DNA of 64,000 bases. It comes from Desulfitibacter sp. BRH_c19 (GTDB taxonomy: Bacteria > Bacillota > DSM-16504 > Desulfitibacterales > Desulfitibacteraceae). Of this stretch, positions 43,821 to 53,042 are shown in pieces. The number at the start of each line of letters is the position of its first letter. Positions within the stretch are counted from its first letter, which is position 1. A model generated the notes under the pieces. It was not told the origin of the DNA and made no database searches. It saw only the letters and a list, made by a program, of their open reading frames with translations. The stretch covers positions 186,001 to 250,000 of the forward strand of contig LOER01000026.1 of NCBI GenBank assembly GCA_001515945.1. The letters run 5' to 3'. The position numbers and the translations under genes were made by a program.

Positions 43821-45084
43821 TGTTGTAATAATTGGTGCGGGTTTGGCAGGCTTTAGCTCGGCCCTTGCTGCCATAAAATACAATAAAAAAGCACTTATTG
43901 TTGCTAAGGGCCTGGGAAACTTCTACTCTGCTTCAGGATATATAGACTTTCTAGGCTACTACCCTGCAAATTCAAAGCAACCAGTACCAAATCCTAAGAT
44001 TAGCGTAAAAGAACTGATTGACAAACAACCTAATCACCCATATAGCCTTGTTGGAGAGGATGCTATTAATGATGCATTCTCCGCCTTTTTACAGGCCACA
44101 AATGAAATGGGGCTTCCATATACAGGTAGTATGGATGAAAATATATTAATGCCTTCAGCTGCCGGTGCATTAGTTCCTACAAGCCTTTACCCAAAAACAG
44201 CAAATAGAAAGATTACTGAAGCAAAAGAAGTGATTGTAGTAGGTATTAAGGAACTGGCTGATTTTTATCCAGTCTATGCTGCTCACAACCTGAAACGGCA
44301 GCTTAAATGTTCAATAAAACCTGTCTGGGTTACCTTAGGACTTAAAATAAATAGAGAATTAAACAGCTATGATATTGCTATAGCTATGGAAAAAAGTGAA
44401 ATAAAAAATAGTTTTATCAACCAATTAAAAAGTATTGTATCTAAGGATTCTTTAGTGGTTGTTCCAGCAGTCCTTGGTGTGAATGCTTGGCAAGAGGTCA
44501 TAAGTGATATTGAGCAGGGGCTAGAATGTAGTGTGTTGGAGTTTCCCACATTACCACCATCAGTTATGGGTTATCGTTTAGCAGAAAACCTTAAAGACTA
44601 TTTAGAGTTTAATGGAGTAGATTTCATAATTGGGCACCCTGTGACCCATGTTAATTATAGCCAGAATGCGTGCCAGGAAATAGGCATTACAACAGGAAGC
44701 GGTAGAGTAAAGATTATTAATGGAGATAACTTTATCCTAGCAACAGGTGGCATCTTAAGTGAAGGTCTCTTTGTATATCCTCATGAAATAAAAGAAACAG
44801 TATTTGGGCTGCCAGTCGCCCTTGTACCCCAAACTACCCATGAAGATTTTTTCGATATGGAGCAGGTAGCCATTTCCCATGCTGGTGTTCTGACAAATAC
44901 AAAGCTCCAGCCTGTCAAGCCAGGTACACAACAAGTGCTATATGAAAATATTTTTGTAGCAGGAGCTACCCTGGCGGGCTATGATCCTTTTATAGAAAAA
45001 AGCGGTAATGGAGTTGCCTTAGCTAGTGGATATAAGGCTGGACTAATGGCTGTGGCAGGTAGGGAGGATGGATACAATGAGTAA
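43810..45084 (+). CDS. glpB: Anaerobic glycerol-3-phosphate dehydrogenase subunit B
   Basis: The ~424-aa flavoprotein subunit probably passes electrons from GlpA to GlpC. It begins MTYDVVIIGAGLAGFSSALA (FAD motif). It contains VTLGLKINRE, PPSVMGYRLAENLKDYLE, and a C-terminal FAD-binding stretch NIFVAGATLAGYDPFIEKSG. The frame is open from 43801 with three candidate starts (GTG 43801, ATG 43804, ATG 43810). GGAAAG lies eight bases before 43810, giving the usual short N-terminus. It overlaps both glpA and glpC, so the three subunits are likely made in balance. Confidence 0.9.
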   Translation: MTYDVVIIGAGLAGFSSALAAIKYNKKALIVAKGLGNFYSASGYIDFLGYYPANSKQPVPNPKISVKELIDKQPNHPYSLVGEDAINDAFSAFLQATNEMGLPYTGSMDENILMPSAAGALVPTSLYPKTANRKITEAKEVIVVGIKELADFYPVYAAHNLKRQLKCSIKPVWVTLGLKINRELNSYDIAIAMEKSEIKNSFINQLKSIVSKDSLVVVPAVLGVNAWQEVISDIEQGLECSVLEFPTLPPSVMGYRLAENLKDYLEFNGVDFIIGHPVTHVNYSQNACQEIGITTGSGRVKIINGDNFILATGGILSEGLFVYPHEIKETVFGLPVALVPQTTHEDFFDMEQVAISHAGVLTNTKLQPVKPGTQQVLYENIFVAGATLAGYDPFIEKSGNGVALASGYKAGLMAVAGREDGYNE

Positions 45085-46279
45085 TGTCCGTGAAGGAAAC
45101 CTTGACTACTGTTTGAAATGTAGTACCTGCCATACCCAGTGCCCAGTAGTTGCAAATTATATGAAATATCCTGGCCCCAAATATTTAGGACCTGAGCTTG
45201 AAAGACTACGTTTAGCTAGGGGAGAAAAGGAACCTTTAACTATTGATGCTAGTCTGGCCTATTGTACTAACTGTAAGAGATGTGATGTTGCCTGCCCACA
45301 CGGTGTTAAACCATCTTTTTATAACCTGAAAAATAAAGCAAAAGTGAAGGCCAACCCATCAGAAAGACTTAGAGATTGGATTTTAGCACACAATGTTTGG
45401 TGGGGAAAAGTAGCCAGTAAAGTGCCGGCCTTAAGCAACTTTACTTTAACGCTGCCAGTTACTAAATTTGCCATGAATATGATGGGTATAGCTCCCCGAG
45501 ATTTTCCGAAATACCACAAGCAAAAGCTTAGATTTAAGAAAATAAATATTAATAATGATATAGGGCAAGTAAATAAAAAGATTTTATACTATCCTGGATG
45601 TTATGCTAGTTTTAATGAACCAGAGATTATTCAAGCAACTATAGATATCCTTGAAAGACACGGCTACTATGTTGAAATAGCCCCAGTATCCTGCTGTGGA
45701 ACCCCCATTTTTAGTAACGGACTTCTAGATGAAACAAGGAGCCTAGCTAAAAAGAATATAGATGTTTTTCTCAAATATATTGAAAAGGGCTATAAAATAG
45801 TAACCACATGCCCGAGCTGCGGCCTTGCAATAAAGGATGAGTACAGGGATCTTGTCCCTGGAGAAAAGGCAGAGCTACTAGCCCAAAATGTGTGGGATCT
45901 TTTTGAGCTTCTTGAAGAGGAAAAAAACCTCTATTTCAAGGAGGATAGGAGTAAAATAGATAAAGCCTTTTATCATGTTCCCTGTCATCTAAGAGCACAG
46001 GGGATGGGGTATCCTGCGGCAAGCATTCTAAAAAAGTATGCAGTAAATAAACTAATCTTAGAGGATAGCTACTGCTGTGGTATTTCAGGGACCTATGGGT
46101 TTAAAAAGGAAAAGTATCAACTATCCAAGGCGATTGGAAGTCCTCTTTTTAATGCTGTCAAAGCTTCGGGGGCCAACTTAGTCATTACAGATTGTGGCAC
46201 ATGTAAATTGCAAATAGAACAGGCAACCAAGATTTCTGTTAAGCATACGGGCCTAGTTCTAAGAGAATATTTAGCCTAG
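45077..46279 (+). CDS. glpC: Anaerobic glycerol-3-phosphate dehydrogenase subunit C
   Basis: This ~400-aa membrane-associated iron-sulfur subunit passes electrons from GlpAB to the quinone pool. Two [4Fe-4S] ferredoxin motifs lie near the N-terminus (CLKCSTCHTQCP about 13-24, and CTNCKRCDVACPHG about 61-74). Two cysteine-rich CCG domains follow (YYPGCYASFN, SCCGTPIFS; FYHVPCHLRAQG, YCCGISGTYG). There are no membrane helices, as in other GlpC proteins. GGGAGG lies nine bases before the ATG at 45077; that start overlaps the glpB end. It is the last gene of glpKABC. Confidence 0.93.
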   Translation: MSNVREGNLDYCLKCSTCHTQCPVVANYMKYPGPKYLGPELERLRLARGEKEPLTIDASLAYCTNCKRCDVACPHGVKPSFYNLKNKAKVKANPSERLRDWILAHNVWWGKVASKVPALSNFTLTLPVTKFAMNMMGIAPRDFPKYHKQKLRFKKININNDIGQVNKKILYYPGCYASFNEPEIIQATIDILERHGYYVEIAPVSCCGTPIFSNGLLDETRSLAKKNIDVFLKYIEKGYKIVTTCPSCGLAIKDEYRDLVPGEKAELLAQNVWDLFELLEEEKNLYFKEDRSKIDKAFYHVPCHLRAQGMGYPAASILKKYAVNKLILEDSYCCGISGTYGFKKEKYQLSKAIGSPLFNAVKASGANLVITDCGTCKLQIEQATKISVKHTGLVLREYLA

Positions 46280-46411
46280 TAAGGAATAATAGATTTTCAG
46301 ATACCAAACCCTACTATTGTATGTAATGGTTGCATTATTTCTTTGGTAAACGAGAAGGTAAGGAAATCTGATGACGGTTGCTAACTATGTATCTGATAGG
46401 AGAGATATTTT

Positions 46412-48121
46412 ATGGCTGAGCTTAAAGATAGGGCACTAGGTATGGCAAGAGGTGATTACCTAGCAGACCTAGTACTAAAGAACTGTAATATCATAGATGT
46501 ATTTACTGGGAGTCACTATAATGGTGATATTGCCATAGTTGACGGTTATATAGTGGGTATTGGTGAATATTCTGGAACAGAGCAGATTGATATTGGGGGC
46601 AGATTTGTCGCTCCTGGCTTTATAGATGGTCATGTGCATATTGAAAGCTCTATGGTTACTCCTGGGCAGTTTGCTGCGGCAATATTGCCTAGGGGGACTA
46701 CTACTATAATTGCTGACCCCCATGAACTAGCTAATGTTCATGGAACAGCTGCAATTGAGTATTTCCTTAAAGCAGATGAACAGATACCCCTAGATATCTA
46801 TTTAATGCTCCCATCATGTGTCCCTGCAACAGATTTAGAAACTTCTGGTGCAACACTAACCCACAGAGACCTTGAACAATTTATTGGACACCCAATGGTT
46901 CTTGGCCTAGGTGAAATGATGAATTATCCAGGTGTTATTTATGGAGACCCATCAGTATGGGATAAGCTGGATTTATTTAACAACCACAAAATGATTATTG
47001 ATGGGCACATTCAATCTATAAGCGGTAAACAACTGAGTGCCTATGTATTGGGAGGCATTGGCTCCAATCATGAGTGTACCACAGTTGAAGAAGCTCTAGA
47101 TACCCTGAGAATGGGGATGAGGCTTATGATTAGGGAGGGCTCTGCGGCAAAGAATTTAAAGGATTTATTGCCAGTAGTAAATCAACATACAATACCACAT
47201 TGCATGCTTGTGACAGATGACAGGCATCCTACTGACTTAGTTTCTGAAGGTCATTTGGATTATTTAATAAAACTGTGCATAAATGAAGGTCTAAGTCCTA
47301 TTGAGGCTATACAGATGGTTACCATAAACCCAGCAAGGTACTTTGGATTAAAACACTTAGGAGCTGTAGCCCCTGGTTGTCAAGCCGACCTTGTAATCAT
47401 TTCAGACCTATCCTCAATGATAATAGACAAAGTATATAAAAAGGGATTGTTAATTGCTGAAAAGGAAAAAACAGCATATCCAGTTGTGGAACAAAATCCA
47501 GAGGCAAGATTAGCAGCTGATCTAAATGTAAGACAGATTTCAAAAAGCGATCTTAATCTGGACCTTTCAGGAGACATGATAAAAGTAATAGGGATTATTC
47601 CAAGCCAACTTTTGACCGAGTGTCTTACAATTCCTGTAGAAAAAATTTACCAGCAAACAGAAGATATAGTGAAGCTGGTAGTAGTTGAAAGGCACAAAGG
47701 AACCGGCAATGTTGGTGTTGGGTTGGTTCAGGGGTTTAATATTATAAAGGGAGCAATCGCTTCTACAGTAGCCCATGATAGTCATAATATTGTAGCTGTA
47801 GGGGACAACGATGATGATATTTTAATTGCCATAGAAAGGTTTATTAAAACAAAAGGTGGGCTGGCAGTAGTTAGGGAGGGGCAAGTTCTAGGATCATTAG
47901 CCTTACCCATTGGCGGCCTAATGTCCCAAAGTGACCTGAAGACAGTAGTTAACCAGCTGGAAAGTTTAGAGGTGGCAGCCCACCAAATAGGTGTTCCGTA
48001 CGATTTAAACCCTTTTATGACACTGGCCTTTTTATCATTACCGGTTATTCCACACCTGAGGCTGACAGATAAAGGTCTAGTGGATGTAGATCAATTTAAA
48101 ATAGTTTCACTTAGCGAATAA
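46412..48121 (+). CDS. ade: Adenine deaminase
   Basis: Ade hydrolyses adenine to hypoxanthine and ammonia in purine salvage. The 569-aa amidohydrolase has the metal-binding HVHIESSM (about 75-82) and FVAPGFIDG, MLPSCVPATDLETSG, LGLGEMMNYPGVI, HGHIQS-like DGHIQSISGKQL, and the late GSLALPIGGLMS typical of the bacterial Ade family. It is 130 bases after glpC with no visible terminator in between and no purine riboswitch in that gap, so it may be cotranscribed or have its own promoter. A xanthine-dehydrogenase-family enzyme is encoded upstream, but the glp operon separates them. Confidence 0.95.
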   Translation: MAELKDRALGMARGDYLADLVLKNCNIIDVFTGSHYNGDIAIVDGYIVGIGEYSGTEQIDIGGRFVAPGFIDGHVHIESSMVTPGQFAAAILPRGTTTIIADPHELANVHGTAAIEYFLKADEQIPLDIYLMLPSCVPATDLETSGATLTHRDLEQFIGHPMVLGLGEMMNYPGVIYGDPSVWDKLDLFNNHKMIIDGHIQSISGKQLSAYVLGGIGSNHECTTVEEALDTLRMGMRLMIREGSAAKNLKDLLPVVNQHTIPHCMLVTDDRHPTDLVSEGHLDYLIKLCINEGLSPIEAIQMVTINPARYFGLKHLGAVAPGCQADLVIISDLSSMIIDKVYKKGLLIAEKEKTAYPVVEQNPEARLAADLNVRQISKSDLNLDLSGDMIKVIGIIPSQLLTECLTIPVEKIYQQTEDIVKLVVVERHKGTGNVGVGLVQGFNIIKGAIASTVAHDSHNIVAVGDNDDDILIAIERFIKTKGGLAVVREGQVLGSLALPIGGLMSQSDLKTVVNQLESLEVAAHQIGVPYDLNPFMTLAFLSLPVIPHLRLTDKGLVDVDQFKIVSLSE

Positions 48122-48146
48122 CCCCTAAAAATAGGGGTTATTTTTT
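48119..48146 (+). terminator. Terminator after ade
   Basis: TAACCCCTA and TAGGGGTTA (loop AAAA) form a perfect nine-base stem followed by six T. It includes the ade stop codon. Confidence 0.9.
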
Positions 48147-48149
48147 GTA

Positions 48150-48574
48150 TACTATTTGACTTAAATCCCTAAAAAACCTAGTAAATCGACATAATGTGTG
48201 CTAAAAATTGCTAGTATTCAAGAGGATATCTGAGTAAAATGGAACATGCTTTAAGAATCAAAGAAAGAACACATAAATATGCTTAAGTAGTCCAAAAAGG
48301 CATATTTTACAGTAGAACAAGCCGAAATTTACCTTAAATTGCTCAAACTAGAATTATTCAAATTATAAAGCAAGGGATATAATGGAAGCGATAAGATTTA
48401 TTTATCCGATGACTATCGCCACTAGCCTTGCATGGGTTCAGCTATGCCAATAAAACAAAACTTAGTTTACACCAAAGCTATTGTTTAGGGCGGAAACTTT
48501 AGTTGAGTTAATACTATCTACCTATGAAAATTATTGTTCAACGATAGTGCAAGTTGACAAGTTTCACTCCAACA
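48150..48574. other. Gene-free stretch, probably gene remnants
   Basis: No intact gene is seen. Short open pieces resemble broken coding DNA: one at 48239-48286 (MEHALRIKERTHKYA then stop, with AGAGGA upstream) and a piece near 48302-48368 (TVEQAEIYLKLLKLELFKL then stop). Base composition looks coding-like and no strong hairpin is present until 48575. Confidence 0.35.
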
Positions 48575-48800
48575 CTCCTATCTTCTAGCCTTGTACTGGT
48601 ATTTCTACGCATCCGCAAAAATCACAACGCTAAAACTAACGGTGCAAGTAGGAGATAAGTGGCGCTACGTCCCTGGATAGCGGTTTCTAAAACTCAGATG
48701 GAGTCATCAGTGAAACTTAGTTCAGGTGTTTTTTTCTGAACTGTAGTTGAACTAATCCGAAACTCCACCTGAGTATAAGAATCCTGTTTATAGTACTTTG
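48575..48800. repeat. Large palindromic element (family A, copy 3)
   Basis: CTCCTA (48575-48580) and TAGGAG (48649-48654) bound one hairpin unit with TGGTATTTCTACGCATCC and CACAACGCTAAAACTAAC. Bases 48655-48800 then match 474-625 closely: GGATAGCGGTTTCTAA, CTCAGATGGAGT paired with ACTCCACCTGAG, an inner AGTTCAG/CTGAACT hairpin and AAGAATCCTGTTTATA. It is the only second copy of the full-length (~230-280 base) form in the window. Confidence 0.75.
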
Positions 48801-48891
48801 TGTTATTTGTAACAAATGAGCGCATGGGAGGTGAACAGAAAATAACTTAAGATTGCAATTATTATGAAAAAAATTAAGGAGGTTGAGACCT

Positions 48892-50208
48892 ATGAGTCAG
48901 AGCACTCAAAAAAGACCTATTTTTGAAGGAGTGTTTTCAAAAGAAGATTGGTTTACGGTATGGTTAGGCGCTATTGTTATAGTTTTAGGAGCTGCAGGTG
49001 CATGGCCAAAAGTTGTCATGCCAGCAAAATGGGGAGTAGATGGACTTGGATTTTTTGCTTCTATTCCAGGCAGTTCTCTAACAGGAATTATTGTAACTGG
49101 CATCTTATGTTTAATACTTTTTGCATTTTCTATGTTCTTTACCAACAAACCATTGGTTGGAAAATTTGCAGTAGCATTTCCTATGATTTTTATAATTGCT
49201 ATTCTTGCAGAAATCTTGGGAAAATTTGCCCCATTGAGCCATTATGGATTGAATAGTGTTGTTTGGGCATTAGTTTTAGGTTTATTAATTAGTAATACCA
49301 TTAAAACCCCCGATCTATTGAAGCCTGGGGTTAAAACAGAATTGTATATTAAAACTGGTTTAGTTTTATTAGGAGCTTCTATTCTGTTTGATCGTATGTT
49401 GACATTAGGTGTCCTCGGCATAGGTGTTGCTTGGCTGGTAACTCCTGTTGTAATTATTTTCATGTATTGGTATTCTCAAAGCTATCTTAAAATGCAGGAG
49501 AATAGAGGTTTAGCGATTACTATTGCAGCCGCAACTTCCGTTTGTGGTGTATCCGCTGCAATTGCTGCTGGTACTGCAGCAAAAGCTAAAAAAGAAGAAA
49601 TATCATTAGCAATTGGTATTTCCTTAATATTCACAGTTATTATGATGGTTGCTATGCCCGCTTTAGTAGTGGCAATTGGTATGGATCCATATATAGGAGC
49701 AGCTTGGATGGGTGGTACAATTGATGCAACTGGTGCGGTTGTTGCAGCTGGAACTATGCTAGGTGACGAAGCAATGGAAATTGCCTCTGTTATTAAAATG
49801 ATTCAGAACATATTGATTGGACTTTCTGCTTTCGTTATAGCAGTATTCTGGGTAGTTAGATATGAAGGAAAATCAGTATCTGATGCTAATGTTGGGGCAT
49901 CTGAAATCTGGTTCCGTATGCCTAAGTTCATACTTGGTTTCATTGGTGCTTCAATAATTTTCTCCTTCTTCTTACCAGACGCACTTGTAAGTGATACTCT
50001 TGGTGTGGTTAATGGATATAGAAAGTTTTTCTTTACATTAGCCTTTGTGAGTATTGGACTTGAATCTAACTTTGGTGATATGGCTAAACTTGTTAAGGGT
50101 GGTAAGCCATTAAACCTATACATTGTTGGTCAAACATTTAACCTTGTTCTAACATTAATTGCAGCTTACGTATTCTTTAGTGGCAACTTCTTTGCACTAC
50201 CATTCTAA
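48892..50208 (+). CDS. YeiH/UPF0324-family putative sulfate exporter
   Basis: This ~438-aa membrane protein has about eleven helices. It matches the TIGR00698/Cons_hypoth698 family (E. coli YeiH), predicted anion or sulfate exporters, though function is not proven. Visible family segments are GLLISNTI near 137, KTGLVLLGASILFDR near 157, AAATSVCGVSAAIAAG near 209, GGTIDATGAVVAAG near 276 and FVSIGLESNFGDMAK near 386. Reading from GTG 48883 is possible, but AAGGAGG sets the ATG at 48892. It is monocistronic with a terminator at 50230. Confidence 0.88.
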   Translation: MSQSTQKRPIFEGVFSKEDWFTVWLGAIVIVLGAAGAWPKVVMPAKWGVDGLGFFASIPGSSLTGIIVTGILCLILFAFSMFFTNKPLVGKFAVAFPMIFIIAILAEILGKFAPLSHYGLNSVVWALVLGLLISNTIKTPDLLKPGVKTELYIKTGLVLLGASILFDRMLTLGVLGIGVAWLVTPVVIIFMYWYSQSYLKMQENRGLAITIAAATSVCGVSAAIAAGTAAKAKKEEISLAIGISLIFTVIMMVAMPALVVAIGMDPYIGAAWMGGTIDATGAVVAAGTMLGDEAMEIASVIKMIQNILIGLSAFVIAVFWVVRYEGKSVSDANVGASEIWFRMPKFILGFIGASIIFSFFLPDALVSDTLGVVNGYRKFFFTLAFVSIGLESNFGDMAKLVKGGKPLNLYIVGQTFNLVLTLIAAYVFFSGNFFALPF

Positions 50209-50229
50209 AAAATTTGAAAAGCAAAAAAT

Positions 50230-50260
50230 CCCTTCAGCCTTTCAAAGCTGAAGGGTTTTT
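50230..50260 (+). terminator. Terminator after the YeiH-type gene
   Basis: CCCTTCAGC (50230-50238) and GCTGAAGGG (50247-50255), a perfect nine-base stem, then TTTTT. Confidence 0.9.
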
Positions 50261-50271
50261 ATAGTTCTTTA

Positions 50272-50294
50272 GGGTCAGGCTTGACAAATTGACA
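50272..50294 (+). repeat. REP copy 8
   Basis: GGGTCAGGCTTGACAAA then TTGACA. It lies between the terminator of the YeiH-type gene and a hairpin at 50301. Confidence 0.9.
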
Positions 50295-50300
50295 TTTTAA

Positions 50301-50336
50301 TTGCGGCAATAGCAATTGAAACTGCTATTGCTGCAA
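50301..50336. other. Hairpin downstream of the ligase pair
   Basis: TTGCGGCAATAGCA (50301-50314) and TGCTATTGCTGCAA (50323-50336) pair along 14 bases with one wobble. On the minus strand it follows the ATP-grasp gene (ending 50365), where a terminator is expected, but the T run is missing and a REP adjoins. The REP may have replaced the terminator tail. Confidence 0.65.
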
Positions 50337-50364
50337 TATTACCCTAGAGTAAAGGCCTGTATTG

Positions 50365-51690
50365 TTATCTCGCTAAAAAAGTAGGTATCAAGGCGCCCCC
50401 TCTTGAGGTTGTTATAACTTCCAAATTGGATATTCTAGTGTAAAAGCCCTTAAGTTTACCACCATATAAAAAGGGGCTTAAATTAACCTTTAGACTTTCT
50501 ACCTTGCTAGGAGAGGCAAGAAAATCTTCTGTTGGAATGGCTATTAATTCCTGAGCAATATAGTTCTTATCCAGATTATCACTAATTAACTGTTGCCACT
50601 GGCTGGTAGAATAATCTTTTCCCATATACAAACCCTGGCTACCATAGGAATTATGGGGTTTTATTATATGATTATCTTTCTCCTTTAGTACTTGGTTAAG
50701 GAGCAGTTTATTACTTGAAGTTAACCTGATGGTAAAAGGCAAATGATTTCTGATAAATGTAATCTCTTCTTTTGAGAAATACTCTTCTGCAGTAGATGAG
50801 GTAAGAAAGGTAAAGACAAGCTTACTATGAGCTGCTTCAGATCGAAAGGAACCTACCATACAAAAGGCTTTATTTTTGTATGCCTCAATAAAAGCTTGAA
50901 CTGCATCAAATCTTTCCAGTAATTCAGTAGTTACTGCCCTTCTATATATCAAGTCAATCTTAAAATCTTCCATCCATAAAGCATCCTCATGATAGGTTAA
51001 ATCTCTGGGATCAGCAATTATAGTATTATATCCTTCTGCTATGAAAACATCCCGTAAAGCTTCAAATTCTGCGATAGTTGCTTTATCCATAAAATCGACT
51101 ATTGCGATATTAGGTTTCTTAGTAGGCATCTTAGTTCCATTAAAGGATTCGTAGGACTCAACCAGAGTAGCCAATAAGCTTCTTCTTAATTCAAATTGCT
51201 CTAATGAATATGTTTCCCGCAATTCTCTGCCTACCTTAGTACTTAAAAAACATTCTTCCATAGTATTTGTTTCATTCATTCCACTAGTGCCATCTGTGTT
51301 AAACTCACAAAAATAAATACTACCCTTTGGATTATAAAAAGCATCAAAGCGGGTTATAGGTATGTTTGTATCATAGCCTGGAGTAATTCTTAATAATCCT
51401 AAAAGCTCCTTAGGAAAATCAAAAAATTCGGCAACCTTCTTATCAGTAACAAGCAGCCGAGCAGTTTTTTCAAGGATATTCCAGAGCCTTTCAGACTTAT
51501 TCTTTATCCAAACATATTCTTCATTAGTTAATACATAAGGGTGGAATATACTTCTAATTGTATTACCTTGAATCTTGGCGGAACTCTCGTCTAGTTTATT
51601 AAAATATACGCTATGACTACTTTTAAGATTTAAAGTAGATAAATCATTTAGTATCTTTTTTCTAATATCTTCTCGATAGATAATAGGCAC
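50365..51690 (-). CDS. Circularly permuted ATP-grasp protein, glutathionylspermidine-synthase-like
   Basis: This 441-aa predicted ligase forms amide bonds using ATP. The recognised signal is YFCEFNTDGTSGMNET near residue 128 (glutathionylspermidine-synthase-type ATP-grasp). Later come HIIKPHNSYGSQGLYMG near 342, YIAQELI near 377, VNLSPFLYGGKLKGFYTRIS near 405 and a terminal TSRGGALIPTF. The substrate is unknown. It starts at GTG 51690, two bases after the stop of the glutamate-cysteine-ligase-like gene, with GGGGG seven bases upstream, so the pair is one translational unit. A product of the upstream enzyme is the likely acceptor. Confidence 0.8.
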   Translation of the reverse strand: MPIIYREDIRKKILNDLSTLNLKSSHSVYFNKLDESSAKIQGNTIRSIFHPYVLTNEEYVWIKNKSERLWNILEKTARLLVTDKKVAEFFDFPKELLGLLRITPGYDTNIPITRFDAFYNPKGSIYFCEFNTDGTSGMNETNTMEECFLSTKVGRELRETYSLEQFELRRSLLATLVESYESFNGTKMPTKKPNIAIVDFMDKATIAEFEALRDVFIAEGYNTIIADPRDLTYHEDALWMEDFKIDLIYRRAVTTELLERFDAVQAFIEAYKNKAFCMVGSFRSEAAHSKLVFTFLTSSTAEEYFSKEEITFIRNHLPFTIRLTSSNKLLLNQVLKEKDNHIIKPHNSYGSQGLYMGKDYSTSQWQQLISDNLDKNYIAQELIAIPTEDFLASPSKVESLKVNLSPFLYGGKLKGFYTRISNLEVITTSRGGALIPTFLAR

Positions 51691-51692
51691 TT

Positions 51693-53042
51693 TTAATCCC
51701 CCTGAATTGTAATCATATCCTTTAGCCTAAACAAATTTCGCCCATTGTTTTCCCATGCAGCTAGCAGGATTTCAGCAGGACATGTTCCCCGCTCTATAAG
51801 CATTTCTTCGACGGGCTCAATGTTCCTAAGATCAACTTCTTCAGCAAGAATTCCCTCTTTAACCAACCCTTTTAAGCCATTTTTACCAGCTAAAAATACC
51901 TCCTGGCATAAATCCAGTAATCTGCCTTTTTCAAAGCTTGTGGCAAGTCCGGTTTTATGACAACGATAATGCAAGTCAAGGATAGTATCACCAGACCATC
52001 TAGAAAAATAATCTAGCAAGCTTCGGCGAGTATCATTATGGTAAAATAGACCTCTTATTAAAGATGGAACACTTGGAACAAGGTTTGGTAGTTGTGCATC
52101 TATAACACGCATCTCAATATATTTTTGTTTAAGCCTTGTTTCAAAGAATGCAAAAGATAGATGTGTTGCAAAGTCATCCATATAAACTTTTTCTTTTTCC
52201 ATATAATCTCTCATGGTTATTCCATTCATGGGGATAGATTTACTATCCTTCTGTAGGAGTATGATGGGCATATCCAATAATACATTCACATAGTCCATGA
52301 ACGAAAAGTCCTCTTTAAAGCTTTCCTTGACTATTCCGCATCTATCATTATCAGTATGTTCCCAGATGTGTCCCCGAAAATCTAGATAATTACTATATGT
52401 ACCCTGTTTAAATGGAGAATTTGCATAGATAGATTGGAGAATTGGTGCCAAGTAGCTGCTCAATCTAAATTTTTCACTAAAATCATTTTCATCTGCATAG
52501 TCAATATTTATTTGAACACTAGTAGAAAGCTTCATCATATGATGAGCCAGCGTTCCCTTATCTAAAAAATATTTGGACATTATATTATAACGAGTCTTTG
52601 GAAGCCATTCAATATTATCAAGAGAACTAACAGGTTGATAGCCCATGGGCAGTAAACGAATATTTTTTGGACTACAAACATAAATAAGGTTTTGATAAAA
52701 TCTGTTATACTCATCTATGCAGCTTTGTGTTCTACTCTGTGGCATGCCACTCAATTCTATTTGGCCGCCAGGTTCTAAGGTAATATTTGAAGTGCCATTC
52801 TTCAGGCCAAGCAATTTTTCATTCTCGTATACAGGTTTCCAATTATATTTATCAATGAGATCACCTAGTATTCCCTCAATCCCTTGTTTGCCTGTGTAAG
52901 GGACTGAATGTAAGGTGTCAGCATTTACAGCAAAAATCTCACATTCTAGGCCTGTTCTCCATTTATCTCTTGGGGTGGTTGATTGACTAAAATATTTTTC
53001 TAGTTGATCCAGACCTTGAACTTCTTCTCTGTTTAACATCAT
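51693..53042 (-). CDS. Glutamate-cysteine ligase family 2 (GCS2)-like enzyme
   Basis: This 449-aa protein is of the GCS2 family (plant GshA, EgtA). Those enzymes join the gamma-carboxyl of glutamate to cysteine or another amine with ATP. Key segments: KWRTGLECEIFAV near residue 26 (catalytic glutamates), LEPGGQIELSGMPQSRTQSC near 113 (the typical ITLEPGGQxELS), TSVQINIDYAD near 190, and FFETRLKQKYIEMRVIDAQLP near 310. Substrate specificity cannot be read. The ATG at 53042 follows GGAGGAG by seven bases. It is followed at once by the permuted ATP-grasp gene. Typical Gram-positive GshF is a fused protein, so this arrangement differs from known clostridial glutathione synthesis. Confidence 0.85.
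   Translation of the reverse strand: MMLNREEVQGLDQLEKYFSQSTTPRDKWRTGLECEIFAVNADTLHSVPYTGKQGIEGILGDLIDKYNWKPVYENEKLLGLKNGTSNITLEPGGQIELSGMPQSRTQSCIDEYNRFYQNLIYVCSPKNIRLLPMGYQPVSSLDNIEWLPKTRYNIMSKYFLDKGTLAHHMMKLSTSVQINIDYADENDFSEKFRLSSYLAPILQSIYANSPFKQGTYSNYLDFRGHIWEHTDNDRCGIVKESFKEDFSFMDYVNVLLDMPIILLQKDSKSIPMNGITMRDYMEKEKVYMDDFATHLSFAFFETRLKQKYIEMRVIDAQLPNLVPSVPSLIRGLFYHNDTRRSLLDYFSRWSGDTILDLHYRCHKTGLATSFEKGRLLDLCQEVFLAGKNGLKGLVKEGILAEEVDLRNIEPVEEMLIERGTCPAEILLAAWENNGRNLFRLKDMITIQGD

Noticed and set aside
46280-46411. Purine riboswitch upstream of adenine deaminase
   Set aside because: The conserved purine-riboswitch core (paired loops with TATA...CCTGATAAT-like pattern) is not present.
48239-48368. 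Remnant of a Uma2/DUF820-type gene
   Set aside because: The short MEHALRIKERTHKYA frame looks like such an N-terminus, but it ends after 15 codons and the following pieces do not continue the family; too little to call.
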